64,000 nucleotides of DNA from Cladopsammia gracilis (GCA_022457155.1 JAJGOT010000003.1:1484501-1548500); one strand, 5' to 3'; shown: positions 46,801 to 57,100, counted from the stretch's first letter. Numbers and translations are program-made. Notes: generated by a model not told the origin, from the sequence alone.

Positions 46801-48131
46801 TGCGGGGGGAGTTCAGTGGTGATCTTCCTTTTTATCTTGTGTATTATCGAAGATAGACTGCAAAACAGTCCACATTTTTTGCACAAGTCCACAAAAAAGA
46901 ATATCTGAATAAAGAAGTGAGACTATAGAGAGACTGCAAATCTCTCTCCAGTCACACACTCCATAATTACTCAGACTCGCTTCAGATCTTTTTGACTGAC
47001 TCAGCCTCCAGTGCTTTTTTTTGGTGAAAGTTCTTGCTTGAGTTGTGGTAGAGCGGTTTGCAATTGAGTGTCATAAAACCAAAACCAAAGTAATTACTCT
47101 GGCCAATCACAACATATGCAGACAATACAATGAACCAACAAGAGGCTCCTAGCAGCCTATACTCATGCGCATGCGTAAGTAGGCTGTACCACAATGAAGG
47201 GAATGATTCTTCTAAGACTTATATATACCAAACATGAACATTGCTAATGTAAGTAGGGTTGTAGGAGACGCTGTCGTGACACTTGAGTAACGCTCTTTTA
47301 CCGGAAGTGAGAGTAGCCGGAAGTCACTAAACAGGAAGTGTAGTGGAAAAGCTATGAACCGGAAGTGTACAATTTAAAATATGCCTGCATAAATTTGCAT
47401 GCAAAATCGTGACACAAAAAATAAAAATAATAATAATAATAATAATAATAAAAATAACAAGAAAAACGGAGCCGAAACCTTACCTCATGCCGCTACGCGC
47501 ATGAGTAATCAGAGTTAGAAGCAAATACATGTAGCCGGCACCAAGCGAGCAAGTCATGATTGGTTTTGGTTTTACTTCTGATTGGTTAATAAAGTGAGGC
47601 AAGTTTTTTAAGCCATAGCAATGCAAAACCAAAGCAGTCATGAAATTACTTTTGACACTCAATTAAAAACTGCTCTTATAGCAGTTGTCAATTAAGTGTG
47701 AAAAGTAATTACACAATTGCTTTGGTTTTGCATTGCTACGCTTTGTGATTGGCTAAAAAATCTTGCGCCACTTTGTCGACTAATCAGAAGTAAAATCAAA
47801 ACCAATTGTGACTTGCTCACACACGTTTTCCCGCACTTGGCGCGGCCAACATGTAATCGCTTCTAGCTCTGATTGGTTCATTGAATTGTTTATGACTGTT
47901 GTGTTTGGTCAGAGTAATTACTTTGGTTTTGGTTTTACCACACTCAATTGAAAACTGCTCTATATATATTAATTATAATTATTTATTTCAGCCTACTACC
48001 ACACAATTATATAAGCCAGTGTGCGTAATTTGCTTATTGGGGCTTAAGGACTTCAAGTTAACCTAGGGCGGTGTGTCGTTTTTCTTTGCAGACAAGGCGC
48101 CAGGCAGGATCGAAGAGACCGGCCGTACTAA
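28837..48131 (+). CDS. FUS: FET-family RNA-binding protein (FUS/EWSR1/TAF15 orthologue), 13 exons
   Basis: Exons: 28837-28852, 31379-31442, 32484-32954, 37700-37758, 40602-40631, 41136-41236, 41720-41782, 43066-43129, 43927-44016, 44915-45050, 45909-45979, 46562-46742, 48092-48131 (stop TAA). All phases fit; product 461 aa. Residues 1-184 form a prion-like low-complexity domain rich in Y, Q, S, G, A. An RRM lies at about 217-305 with RNP2-like VFVSNL and RNP1-like KGDATVTY. An RGG block, a RanBP2-type zinc finger (W361, C363, C366, C377, C380), a long RGG/GGY block and a C-terminal PY-type nuclear localisation signal RQDRRDRPY (453-461) follow. This is the exact FET domain order. These proteins act in transcription, splicing and stress granules. 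The symbol is nominal, since the vertebrate trio arose by duplication. The first coding exon is only 16 nt and exon 5 only 30 nt. Confidence 0.95.
29840..30200. repeat. Two diverged direct copies in FET intron 1
   Basis: The segment CGTATTCTCGTACCCAGATC followed by TAATGCAATGCAC occurs twice, about 210 bp apart, each followed by an A-rich run and a GCCGTA-type ending. Confidence 0.65.
30367..30920. mobile_element. Long foldback element with TTAA duplication
   Basis: TTAA flanks at 30363-30366 and 30921-30924. Ends AGTGCCCCTGTGATC / GATCACAGGGGCACT. Arms of about 240 bp are nearly identical and include AATGGCGGCCG-like and GACGTCA words, with a short loop. Recently formed, to judge by arm identity. 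In FET intron 1. Confidence 0.9.
31640..31860. repeat. Dispersed repeat shared with 51455-51700
   Basis: Both contain TTTTGCTCTATAGAATCTTT, AATCCTGCACTTT and AAGTA(A/G)GCAAAATTT, in opposite orientation in the window. Family unknown. Confidence 0.55.
31947..32287. mobile_element. CAGGGCTCGAAATT element with 5-bp duplication
   Basis: Ends CAGGGCTCGAAATT / AATTTCGAGCCCTG, flanked by CTTGG at 31942-31946 and 32288-32292. The interior has many TAGTCGCAA words. Second copy at 57340-57757. Confidence 0.85.
32406..32450. repeat. Perfect 45-bp palindrome in FET intron 2
   Basis: Two 22-nt arms (TACTGGATATGATAGGCCAC... and its exact complement) surround a single C. It ends 34 nt before the 3' splice site of the exon encoding the prion-like domain, so the transcript could form a very stable hairpin over the branch-site region. 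Confidence 0.9.
33440..34078. mobile_element. CCCTTTAAGCCC-family MITE split by another insertion
   Basis: The left part (CCTTTAAGCCCCAA...CCCCATGTGTTTCTTAC) and the right part (TAAGCATTAATATTATAAGG...GGGGCTTAAAGGGTTAA) together form one copy, interrupted by the foldback sequence between them. Confidence 0.65.
33569..33853. mobile_element. Foldback element nested in the MITE
   Basis: Arms AATTGAAGGGGTGAGTGGAA / complement continue through GACTTCTGATCAACTGCTAG and CCAGTTTGTATTGTATATG; arm length about 110 bp. In FET intron 3. Confidence 0.85.
34396..34847. mobile_element. TIR element with AAACGCCGC words
   Basis: Ends TACCGTATTTATTTGATTAA / TTAATCGAATAAATACAGTA, with repeated AATAAACGCCGC and GCCGCCCTC(G/A)AATA inside. 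Confidence 0.8.
35978..36425. mobile_element. TIR element carrying a nested MITE
   Basis: Outer ends GCCGTATTTCCTCAAATAA / TTATTTGAGGAAATATGGT. An inner element at 36031-36228 has ends AGAATCTGACCCACCCAGTT / AACTGGGTGGGTCAGACTCT. Confidence 0.85.
36714..37008. mobile_element. Inverted-repeat element in FET intron 3
   Basis: Arms contain ATAGTTAATAGAACAAACTG and its complement near the two ends. Inner words GTTGAACG and TGACCCTGCACA are also mirrored. Confidence 0.7.
37119..37309. mobile_element. Foldback MITE
   Basis: Arms of about 48 bp: AATAGGCCATTTGCACGATG with ACGTCATTTGACTACTACTA, and their complements on the right. About 0.4 kb upstream of FET exon 4. Confidence 0.9.
37759..39775 (+). 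other. FET intron 4, first part, mostly unique sequence
   Basis: AT-rich intron with few repeats, in contrast to the neighbouring introns. No exon, RNA gene or transposon is recognised. Confidence 0.4.
39776..40385 (+). repeat. 106-bp tandem repeat array in FET intron 4
   Basis: Five spaced copies of the GTTCTAAC landmark at 39865, 39971, 40077, 40183 and 40289 give a constant 106-bp period. Same unit as 8750-9495. Confidence 0.92.
41536..41658. mobile_element. Short foldback MITE (first of three)
   Basis: Arms TGTTGCGGTTCAATTTTATC / complement, and a core with CATTGCCATAGCCAAAAACAAAGG. Related copies at 44038-44170 and 59964-60092. Confidence 0.8.
41839..42362. mobile_element. GCGATCGC-rich inverted-repeat element, TTAA flanks
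   Basis: Outer ends GCTCGGTTTCCATATGATCG / CGATCATATGGAAACCGGGC. Runs of GATCGCTACGATCGCTGCGATC fill both arms, with several partial copies of the end repeated inside. TTAA lies on each side (41835-41838, 42363-42366). In FET intron 7. Confidence 0.88.
42367..42802. mobile_element. TTAA-flanked element, copy 1
   Basis: Ends GTAATGATCCGCATAAG / CTTATGTGGAGCATTAC, flanked by TTAA at 42363-42366 and 42803-42806. Copy 2, in opposite orientation, is at 50850-51401. Confidence 0.85.
43440..43708 (+). mobile_element. LINE-like 3' tail with ATTGC microsatellite
   Basis: AGTGTTAATAAAATTTGTATTG is followed by ATTGT units and then more than ten ATTGC units with one interruption. The structure resembles a non-LTR retrotransposon 3' end. 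In FET intron 8. Confidence 0.65.
44038..44170. mobile_element. Short foldback MITE (second of three)
   Basis: Arms TGTTGTAGTTAATTTTTCAT / near-complement, with core TTTTTGGGTATGGTAATATATG and AAACAAAGGAAAAAC. In FET intron 9. Confidence 0.8.
44198..44366. mobile_element. Foldback MITE
   Basis: Arms ATTAGCTGCAGTTACACGTT and CAACTTTTACCTAGGTAAATTC pair with the right side. AACAATAGCC / GGCTATTGTT repeats lie inside. Confidence 0.85.
45560..45850. repeat. Unclassified GC-richer block in FET intron 10
   Basis: A stretch of higher GC content with a G-run at 45725-45735 and no TIRs that I can see. It lies in the intron just before the zinc-finger exon. Possibly an old SINE; not resolved. Confidence 0.3.
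47052..47980. mobile_element. Inverted pair of AATTGAGTGT-type repeats in FET intron 12
   Basis: GCAATTGAGTGTCATAAAACC and AAAACCAAAGTAATTACTCTG occur at the left, their complements at the right (to 47965), and a further mirrored pair meets near 47685. Copies of this motif set are, from memory, abundant in stony corals. An ATA-rich microsatellite (47415-47455) interrupts the left copy. Confidence 0.75.
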
Positions 48132-48279
48132 TCAGCCACTTACCTCTTGAGTTGCACAGTTACCTGTCACTTCATTTTCATATTATTAAAATAAGAAGCA
48201 TTTACCACACAACAAATAGTTGTAATTGACCAGTTTATAAAACATTGTTTTTTTAGTATTGTATGTAGCTTTATCATGA

Positions 48280-48285
48280 AATAAA
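48280..48285 (+). terminator. Poly(A) signal of the FET gene
   Basis: AATAAA lies about 150 bp after the FET stop codon, and a second AATAAA follows near 48331. The distance suits a short 3' UTR. Cleavage site not visible. Confidence 0.6.
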
Positions 48286-48552
48286 ATCTGTTTTCTGTGT
48301 TGTGAATAGAATGGTTTACTTCCACCCATTAAATAAAGTTCAGCGAAACCATACATTAACAGTTATGAACGTCATTATGCACATAAGTCTCCAATTCCCT
48401 TAGCTTGCATTGCAGCCGCAAGCTGCCGCCGAGATGTATCACACAAGTTTTCAGGCACGGATATGAGAGACACGAGAAGCTATACATAAAAGTTAAGTAA
48501 TGGTCCTAGTAAGAAGTAGGCAACCTAACGGCAGGGAATGCAGAAAGGTGTT

Positions 48553-48793
48553 AATAGACCATTTTACAGTTGTGTGTTTGGTGACCTGGCCTTTGAATGG
48601 AAGCGAGGCTGGAGGTGACCTTGTTTTGATACAGACGTTAGTGCTTTTCATATGTTAATAATGTTTTTCTCATGCTGACTAGCTGAATTTACATTTGAAA
48701 AGCACTAAGTTCTGTATCACAACAAGGTCACTTCCAGCCTCACTTCCATTCAAAGGCCAGGTCACCAAGCACACAACTGTAAAATGGTCTATT
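48553..48793. mobile_element. Foldback MITE downstream of the FET gene
   Basis: Arms of about 100 bp: AATAGACCATTTTACAGTTG with GGTGACCTGGCCTTTGAATG, and complements. Begins about 270 bp after the poly(A) signal. Confidence 0.9.
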
Positions 48794-48997
48794 GTGATAT
48801 TGTTGAAACCGTCCACCTCATTGACGAAAACGTGAAAATCTACCATAACCTAATCAGGTAGTGCATTTATTTCTCTCTTGTTTACTAATTCATTCCCTTT
48901 TAGTGAAAACTATTCTGAGTTTTAATGCAACCAAAATTCTATGTGGGAAACATGTAAAATTTTTCTTGGCCATTGTTTTGGAGTTTCGTGATTGGAT

Positions 48998-49174
48998 AGC
49001 CTGTTCCAGGCGTTCAGATAGTGGGAAAAGCGCTAATAGTTGGGGAGGGCGCGAAGAAAAGCGAGCGAAAAAAATGCCTCTCACCAATCTCCCCGCTTTT
49101 TTTCGCTCGCTTTTCTTCGCGCCTTCCCCAACCATTCGCGCTTTCCCCGCTATCTGAACGCCTGGAACAGGCTA
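48998..49174. mobile_element. Foldback MITE with GCGAAAAGCGAGCG arms
   Basis: Ends TAGCCTGTTCCAGGCGTTCA / complement; arms of about 80 bp are strongly matched. End type resembles the TAGCCTG element at 2688. Confidence 0.9.
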
Positions 49175-49373
49175 ATGATTGGATGACAAAAGAAACATCA
49201 CTTTAAAATAAAGTTCCAGTACATTTTATTTAAAAAACACGTTGTCCATAGGTTGATGCATTCTCAGTAAAAAAACCTAAACGATCTTATGTGGGGAAAG
49301 CGAAATGCCGCGGAACAATGGAGCATTGCCTTCTTCTTACACGCATTGTTACTTAAATTTTTCAGGTAGTTTC

Positions 49374-49802
49374 CCGGGGGGTACTCAACAAAGTTTTGTA
49401 CGGGGATGCTCCGCCCCGAGGTCCAAACCCTTACCCTTTCATATACCGTTTTTGACAGAAAAGGTACCCCCTCCATATACCTATTCATTGAAAATGGCAC
49501 CCCTTTCACATACCTTTCATTGGAAATGGTAACCCTTTACGTGCGTCTGTTTGATATATTTTGAAAGGCCCTTTTTATAATACTTAAATGGCAATTTTTC
49601 CTACCTTTTTTATGCTTCAACGGCGTGTTTTCGCTACCCTTTCCTATTCTTCGTGAAATCCCTACCCGTTCATATACTTCAACTCGTAAAATCCCGACCC
49701 TTTCATATACCTCCAGCCTCAAAAAGGCACCCCTTTGGGCGGAGCGTCCCCGTATAGCCGATTATAGGGAGTAGCCCCCCCCCCCCCCCCCCCCCCCCCC
49801 GG
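49374..49802. mobile_element. Poly-C/poly-G tipped element with 10-bp duplication
   Basis: Flanked by AGGTAGTTTC at 49364-49373 and 49803-49812. Ends CCGGGGGG / CCCCCCGG, with about 28 C near the right end. The interior repeats CCCTTTCATATACC-type words at roughly 35-45 bp spacing. Relative of 964-1510. Confidence 0.88.
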
Positions 49803-49905
49803 AGGTAGTTTCTTGGTGTTGCGGATGGTGTGATCACCAAATGACGTAAAACAAAAGATTCAAAAGACACTGAACAATACCCACACCACAACACAAAAGT
49901 AAAGT

Positions 49906-50198
49906 AAAGTAAAGTCGCGCACCCGAGCCAGAAGGCTCATAACGGCCGGACCTTAAACCCGGTTTCTGTAGCATGAAGCGACTAGGAATATTGCTACTCC
50001 CCCCTGGATGGGATGCTAGTCCATCGCAAGGTTACCCCCAGCATTTTGTCGCCGGTACCCATTTATACACCTGGGTGGAGAGAGACAGTGTGGAGTAAAG
50101 TTTCTTGTCTAAGGAAACAACACGACGACAGAGACCAGGCTTCGAACCACCGACCTTCAGGTTGAAAGTCCGACGCGCCTACACCACTGGCTTCCGCA
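49906..50198 (-). mobile_element. tRNA-derived SINE, copy 1
   Basis: On the minus strand the head has an A-box match TGGTGTAGGCG (50186-50176) and a perfect B box GGTTCGAAGCC (50158-50148). A conserved body follows (TGTATAAATGGGTACCGGCG, GGATGGACTAGCATCCCATC-like). Copies also at 54598 and 62384. Confidence 0.8.
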
Positions 50199-50849
50199 AC
50201 ACCAAGAAACACCCATTTTTCAGCCATATAAATTGTCTGCATTTATAACTGCAAATGTCACTTCTTCCTTATTCACATGAATGTCATGTCAACAAATTAA
50301 AGTAGGCAAGTAACCAGGAAATGAAAACAAGATTCCAGCCAAGGATGGCCTCCTCAGCAGGGAATTCCATGGTAGAAAAGGGACAGGGCAGACCAAGTGT
50401 GTGTTTCTCGAAACTCCATTTCCGGCCTCAAACCTATTTTTTAAATACTGTTCGAATTTAATCATGGTTTAGTTCTTAGCCCACAAACCAACATAGTTTG
50501 TTTCATCAACTTATTTCAATGCTTGGTTTTCAAAATCAACAAAATACAAATCTTTGCTGTTACTGAAGTTATTTTTGTTTACAACACGGCTCTTTGGATT
50601 ATCTTTTCAGACCCAAAAACATAAATGGGACTTTCAAGCAAATGTACAGGTGTAGAGCAGATTTTTGTATACTTCACCAGTCACTCTAGCCCTTTATACT
50701 CTTACTCATTATCTTCTTCCCTGTATTGCCTAAAAGAGTTGGCTGCGGAGGAGTTAGGTCAAGGCTTGCATGTTGTTCAATCTTGTGGGACCTTGTAGAG
50801 GCCTTGTGTGCCACTGGGTACGATGAGGATGAGTGAGCGAGTTGTTCAA

Positions 50850-51401
50850 GTAATGCTTCACATAAGAACTATAGTAAACGTCTTTGTTCTGCAGCATTGG
50901 CTCTTTCCCACATGAATATCTTTGATCTCAAGAATAGAGGAGGAGCTGATGGTTCATAATTTTATTTCATTATAAACATACAAAATATCCATTTGCGTCA
51001 AATATATTTCAGGAAATGTTCGTGCTTAACCAATCAGAATAGCAGAAGACAATAGCTACTAATTTTGCTTCTTTGATGAAGTTCCCCAAATACAATATCT
51101 TTTATTGGGTCTCAAAATACTTGAAACCTTAAAAAAATTAGACTTAATGAACCTTAGCCTCCCACGCAGTCGTTTTTAGGGGATCGTGTTGTTGTTTTTT
51201 TTTATTGTGGGGGGGGGGGGGGGGGAGTGAAACACAATCCCCCTAAAAACGACTGCGTGGGAGGCTAAATGCACCTTAAACCTGAACTTTTTAGTGGTTT
51301 TTGAGTCTAGGCCAATGATATCACTAGTTGTAACAATGAAAATAGTTGACATTCCATCGTGCATTGCTGTTCAGCACTATCCTTCTTATGCGGATCATTA
51401 C
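50850..51401. mobile_element. TTAA element copy 2, interrupted by a MITE
   Basis: Reads as the complement of 42367-42802, with right flank TTAA at 51402-51405 and a degraded left flank. A second element is inserted at 51156-51267. Confidence 0.85.
51156..51267. mobile_element. Foldback MITE with AGCCTCCCACGCAG ends
   Basis: Arms AGCCTCCCACGCAGTCGTTT / complement around a 17-18 nt G-run. The flanks AATGAACCTT and AATGCACCTT look like a diverged target duplication of about 10 bp. Confidence 0.85.
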
Positions 51402-52040
51402 TTAAACACTGAAGACGATATAGGGATTTTTTGAATATTGACAACCTCAGATGATTAATTTTAACGGGACAGTGCGCAGCCGAAATTACGAAATTTTGCC
51501 TACTTAATTTCCCTGTTAGATCTCCAAATGTCACCAAATATACAACCAAAGATTCTATAGAGCAAAACAAAAGCGTTAGTTTGAGGGGGTAAAGTGCAGG
51601 ATTGCACGGAAGAAAGTGTACTACAGTTCAACAAACTGATTCCGCAAAGGGCGGTCAAAATTGCCATTCTTGTGGAATTCCGACTTTTTTTAGCCATTAT
51701 CTTTATAAATATATATATTTTTATATGCTTAATCACTTTTGGTGATTTTGATGATAAAGCAAGCTCCTGGCCATAATCATGAAAACACAATATTTCAGCC
51801 AGGACAGTGTCCCTTCAAGACAACTCAACAACGTTATAGTAAAGTCTTTATTATAGTGTAAAGTATTTATTATAGTGTATAATACAAAACTGTCTTGGAA
51901 GAAACAAAAACGTGAAACGTAAGCTCCTTTCTTTAACATGAAAGGCCTGAAAACTGCCTTTCAATATATCTGACGATCTATTCTTTTACTAAACACATCT
52001 CAACAAGAATAACAAGTGATCTAGCTAGGCTTCCTTGCAA

Positions 52041-52373
52041 CCCGGGGGGTGGGGGGGCACTCCCACATAAAAATGACGGGGGTGCTCGTCGGAAATTTTC
52101 TAAAAACACCCTAAAAGGTACCAGAATCTCGTTTGATGGGCGTGGCTGAAAATAATTTTTACCCCTAAGGGGTACTAATTCTAAAACAACACACGACATA
52201 TTCTGTCATTTTTTCGGCTCATACCCTAAAAGGTACCGCGATAATTCTAACAGTGGTAATTTTAGATTTTAGTACCCTAAGCGGTAACAATCTACAAATT
52301 TTGATCCCTAAAAGGTACGACGAGCACCCCCGTCATTTTTATATGGGAGTCCCCCCCCCCCTCTCCCCCGGGC
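52041..52373. mobile_element. CCCGGGG-tipped element with CCCTAAAAGGTA units
   Basis: Inverted ends around GGGGGCACTCCCACATAAAA and TTTTATATGGGAGTCCCCC, and GACGGGGGTGCTCGTCG / complement. The interior repeats TACCCTAAAAGGTACC-like words. A partial copy lies at 23200-23400. Confidence 0.85.
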
Positions 52374-52864
52374 CTTACAAATGCCCCATCATTTTCTATA
52401 CAAACGTATGCAAATATATGTAATATATTCCACATTTTGTAAATTTATGTGTATTAATAATGTAAATGTACTACAAATTTATGACATACCAACTTCATGC
52501 CCATTATGATAGGGAGGCACAGAGTAAGTGTCCTTATTGGCAACAGTCATGTCACACAATCGGTATTGGTATATGAATTTTTTATGGGATGTTTTACAAA
52601 CACAGTTACATAAAATTTACAGTATTTTTCTTCAAATATTGCTATTGAATCTAATTAAATAATAATAGAACTTTATGTCATATAAATCAGCAGTTATCTG
52701 CATAGGAGACAAGGAAAAAACATTCCCTGTTGGAAAAGTGCAAAACAAATTGAAGTGAAAACTTAGCCAGATCCCAAGTTGACATCCATTCTTGGAATCA
52801 AACCTATACTCATGTAGTGCCATTTATTCATTCTAACTTTAGAGTATGATTGTTAACGAAAATC

Positions 52865-53290
52865 CAAAGTATGACCATTCAAATGAAAGCTCTTCAGCAG
52901 TTATTTCTTGTGGTGGTGTTTGTTCCTTGTTATTGAGCAAAATGATATGGACACCAATCGCTGTTCTGAGAGTGATTACTACAACAGGTCGGATTTAGAG
53001 ATATGCAGTGTAGTCCTAACTTTTGAGTCTGTTGAAGAAATCCTATGGTGTGACCATTCAAATGAAACCTCTTCAGCAGTACTTTTACATGGTACCATTT
53101 GTTCTAACTTTTGAGACTGTTGACGAAATCCTATGGTGTGACCATTCAAATGAAACCTCTTCAGAAGTACTTTTGCATGGTACCATTTGTTCTAACTTTT
53201 GATGTCTGTTGATGAAATCTTATGGTGTGACCATTCAAATGAAACCTCTTCAGCATTACTTTTGCATGGTACAAACTGTTTTACATATTT
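52865..53290 (+). repeat. Short-period variant of the 106-bp repeat
   Basis: Units contain GTGTGACCATTCAAATGAAA, CTCTTCAGCAGTACTTTT and GTTCTAACTTTTGA, but the landmark recurs at about 87-88 bp because the TGCTGTACAAGG part is missing. Confidence 0.8.
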
Positions 53291-53779
53291 TACAAAATGA
53301 AATTTGGAATTTTTTCATTTTAATTTTTGGCACTCTTGGGTTAATACTTTGACAAAGTACCTTTGCACAACATGAAATTGCTCTTACAGCACCGATAAGA
53401 AAATATCAATTGATATTTGGAAGGAAGACCTAACCACATCAGTTTTTTGTTTTTACCAAGACACATGGAAAAAACTTGAAACAGATGGCCAGCAATTCAT
53501 TTCCATCTGCAGCCAAAGGCAATAACAACTAGTTTCTGTGCACTAAGTAGTAGAGTAATAATATTATTGCTAACAAAACCGGACCATTACTTTTTACATT
53601 AATTTTTTGCATTGATACAAATACGTTTTTTTTTATTCAAAGTGATACTTAAACAGGTGGCATTGTCCTTTTAATGAGTGCTGAAATCTAGTTTCCAATA
53701 TATACTGATGGAAATATTAACTTACAATGCAAACATCCTTAGGGCTCATCAAGTAATCATACCTCTCCTAGTTCACAGT

Positions 53780-54065
53780 GAAGGAGTACAGTAAACTTTG
53801 TCTTAACTAGACACCTTCAGGACCAGCTCTACCCGACTGCCTTGGAGAGGTGTCCGCCTTATAGACAGTTTAATTACAAACTAACAAGTGAAATTCAGCC
53901 AGAACCAGCCAGTAATTGACGTCCATCTTAGAGAGATATCTGCCTTACACAGGTGTCTGTCTTAGAGGTGTCCACCTTATAGATTCAGACAGAACCAGAC
54001 ACCTCAAATAAAAAGAGGGTCCACCTTACAGGGGTATCCATCTAAGAGAGGTTACTGTATGCGAC
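53780..54065. repeat. Degenerate tandem GGTGTCC(A/G)CCTTA repeat
   Basis: Words such as GAGGTGTCCGCCTTATAGA and AGAGGTGTCCACCTTATAGA recur at 30-60 bp spacing just past the SUDS3 stop codon, so part of it may be 3' UTR. Related GGTGACCGCTTAATAGAG units lie at 54440-54580 and 54890-54965. Confidence 0.55.
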
Positions 54066-54157
54066 AAGCCCAAAGAATGCCTGTGTAGGAGTCTCGGGAA
54101 ATATTTGTTAATTGCTATTTGCTATCTTACATTATAGGAACAGTCTTCGAATGCATG

Positions 54158-57100
54158 CTACGTACTACTGGTTTGAGATAATGCGGGTGAGGAACTGATG
54201 TGATTACTACTGTTTGACATGTTCTTCTTCTTCAGATGAAATTTTCCCTTTATCAGTGAGGTAATGTAAATGCGGACTTTGGTGTTGTCTGTTTTCTTGA
54301 TCCAGATCTAGAAGCAAATAATTTTGTCATTAACAAATTCTCAAATAACTAAGGCGGGGGGGGGGGGGGGGAGAATTGAAAATACAAGGCTGTTGCTAAG
54401 GACATTGATCTGCAGACTATAGAGGTCAGCTGTCCTACAGTCAACCCTCTATTAAACAGTCACCATCGGGGAATCACCAACTAACTGCTTAATAGAGGTG
54501 ACCGCTTAAAAGTGGTCAAGTTTACAGTAAATATGGGGAGCGATTTAATTATGGGGATTTGTTAAGTGACTACTAAATAGAGGTAAAAAAAGGTGTAGTC
54601 GTACACGAGCCACGGATGGCCCACTAGGCCGGAGCTTAACCCGGTTTCTGTAGCATGAAGCAACTAGTAATATTGCTACTCCCCCCTGGATGGGATGCTA
54701 GTCCATCACAGGGTTACCCCCAGCATTTTGTCGCCGGTACCCATTTATACACCTGGGTGGAGAGAGACAGTGTGGAGCAAAGTTTCTTGCCTAAGGAAAC
54801 AACACGACGGCAGAGACCAGGCTCGAACCACAGACCTTCAGGTTGAAAGTCTGGCGCGCTAACCACTGGACCACTGCACCTCCACTTAATAGAGGGTGAC
54901 TGCTTAATAAAGGGTGACCGCTTAATAGAGGGTGACCGCTTAATAGAGGGCTGCTCAATAAAGGTTTGGCTGTATTTGATTGATCCAACATGGCGTTGAC
55001 TGTATGGAACAAGAAGACATATTATGTGAATATATCATTAGTGGCAGTCTTAAGCATGTGGAAGTAGTATGTCAATATCTTATTTAGCTTGTTATTGTTG
55101 CTTACCTCTGACTGACCAACAGAATGAAGGGAACCACTGAAAACAAAACAAAGTTTATGTAGGTCTGACTGTCTTAAGAGGATACAACTATTGCAATTAA
55201 CGTTGTCGAATGAAAAAGGCGAAAAGCCAAGGCCGTGAGGTAGTATGGGATTTTTATGCAATGCTATTTACCCTAACCCATCCTACCTTGCGGTCTTGGC
55301 TTTAAGCTTTAATCCTACAGCGTTAATTGAAATAGCTGTATACAAAAACAACTGAAAGTTTATTAAGGAAATATTATCTGTAAATACATAACAAGTGAAC
55401 CATAGCTTTGGAATACTTAGTATTAACTTTATCACTATTTCTATTTTAAAAGCAAGATAATATAATAATTAGTATTTCATCTGTATGTACCTTATTTATT
55501 TGGCAAAAAAGCTGAGTGATTTTTTCACAAAGTCAAGCAATGTTTAGGTAAAATTTAGACCAGAGAAGAAGGTTCTTATAGCCAAGAGTTTTTACTGAAC
55601 AAAACTTTCTCCAGGGCTTAAGAACAACAGGAAATGAGCATATATTCATGTATAAACCAAGTGTCAGTGAATGTAAAAAACAAAAAAATTTGGACTACAA
55701 GTTGGTTTCTCGGTCATGTTACTTGGTTAGTAAAGATCTTACTGTTCATCCTCTTCTTTTATTTACTGTCAGTACTGAATTCTTCCACAATCGCTCAAGA
55801 TAATAATAACAAAGTGAGAACAACAATTGGGGCTCCCTGCAATAACGTCCTGAGTGCGTTTTTGGAAAATTTTCACTGAAATCTTGGATTTTTGGCCTCA
55901 AAAGGGACTCACTTGCCAAAATTATGACTGGATCATGTAAATATGACTGTAAGGATTTAAACCAGGTCAACAAATGTTCTAATTTCAAACAGAATAATTT
56001 TTAGTTTTGAAAAGATACATAGGGTGTCCTGGGGGCCATAGGGTCTCAAAACATTTTCTCAAAGATGTGGATTTTCTTCCCCATTTAGGAGCTGTTTTAA
56101 GTACCTTAACAATAATAAATCATTAATTTGACAAAACTGTGCTTTTAAAGGCCTAAAACATACAATTTTAGTGAAAGTTACCAAAAACGCACTTAGGACG
56201 TTCTTGCAGGGAGCCCTTCAATTGTTCTATCATTGTTGTTATTAGCAAGGGATTGTGGAAATGTGAATTATTCACATTTTCAATCGTCCTGTTCCATGCT
56301 AAAATAAGCTTGATAACCACGCAGATTTCTTGAGCAATCAATGCAATCTTTTCATTCAAATTGATTTTCGACCTTGTGGTTCTACAAGGCCACTTATTGA
56401 TTGATTGATTTAACTCACATCAAATGTATGTCTTTTCATTGAAATATGCTTATCCTGAATTCAATTTTACAATTCTAATTAACTTTTAATAATTAGTATT
56501 CTGTTTCAATGTTAAGAATACTTCATAAGCTTTATTCCTGGCTTTACTGTAGATTAATAGGTGACCGTTACCTGTATCTTCCATTTTCTCTTGTTTCCAC
56601 AACAAGGCCACATCCTTTATGAAACCTGGTGAAAAGAAGAATGGTTATTTACGGGACGCTCTTTGTTCACAAACTAGAGAGATGCAATACGTCTTTGTAA
56701 GCATAAACTTGCCATTTTTTGTCGTAAAACAGCTTTCCATCTTCTGATCTGACTTCAATTGGGAAAGAGATCTCAGAGTGTGAGCCATTCCCTAAAAATA
56801 TTTCACAACAACATAAGATTAACAACCTTAATCGTATTAATAACAAAATTCTCAATTGTGATTGGTCATCCAATTATGTAAGAAATAGGAGCGCGGTCAC
56901 GTGATTGTCCAATTACAGCTATCCAATTACAACTTGTTGTAATTGGATAGCTGTAATTGGACACCTATGTTGCGCGCGCATCAATCAGTTGCACTTAAAT
57001 GGTTTCTTTTTCTCGCTGTTTCCTCCTGCTTTCAAACTGATAGAAAATAACCTTGATGTTTTGAGTACAAAAAACTCCACATAGACTTTTTAATCTCAAA

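Noticed and set aside
49703..50200. Possible tRNA gene on the minus strand near 50140-50190
   Set aside because: A and B boxes belong to a SINE head; no complete cloverleaf, and two related copies share the downstream body.
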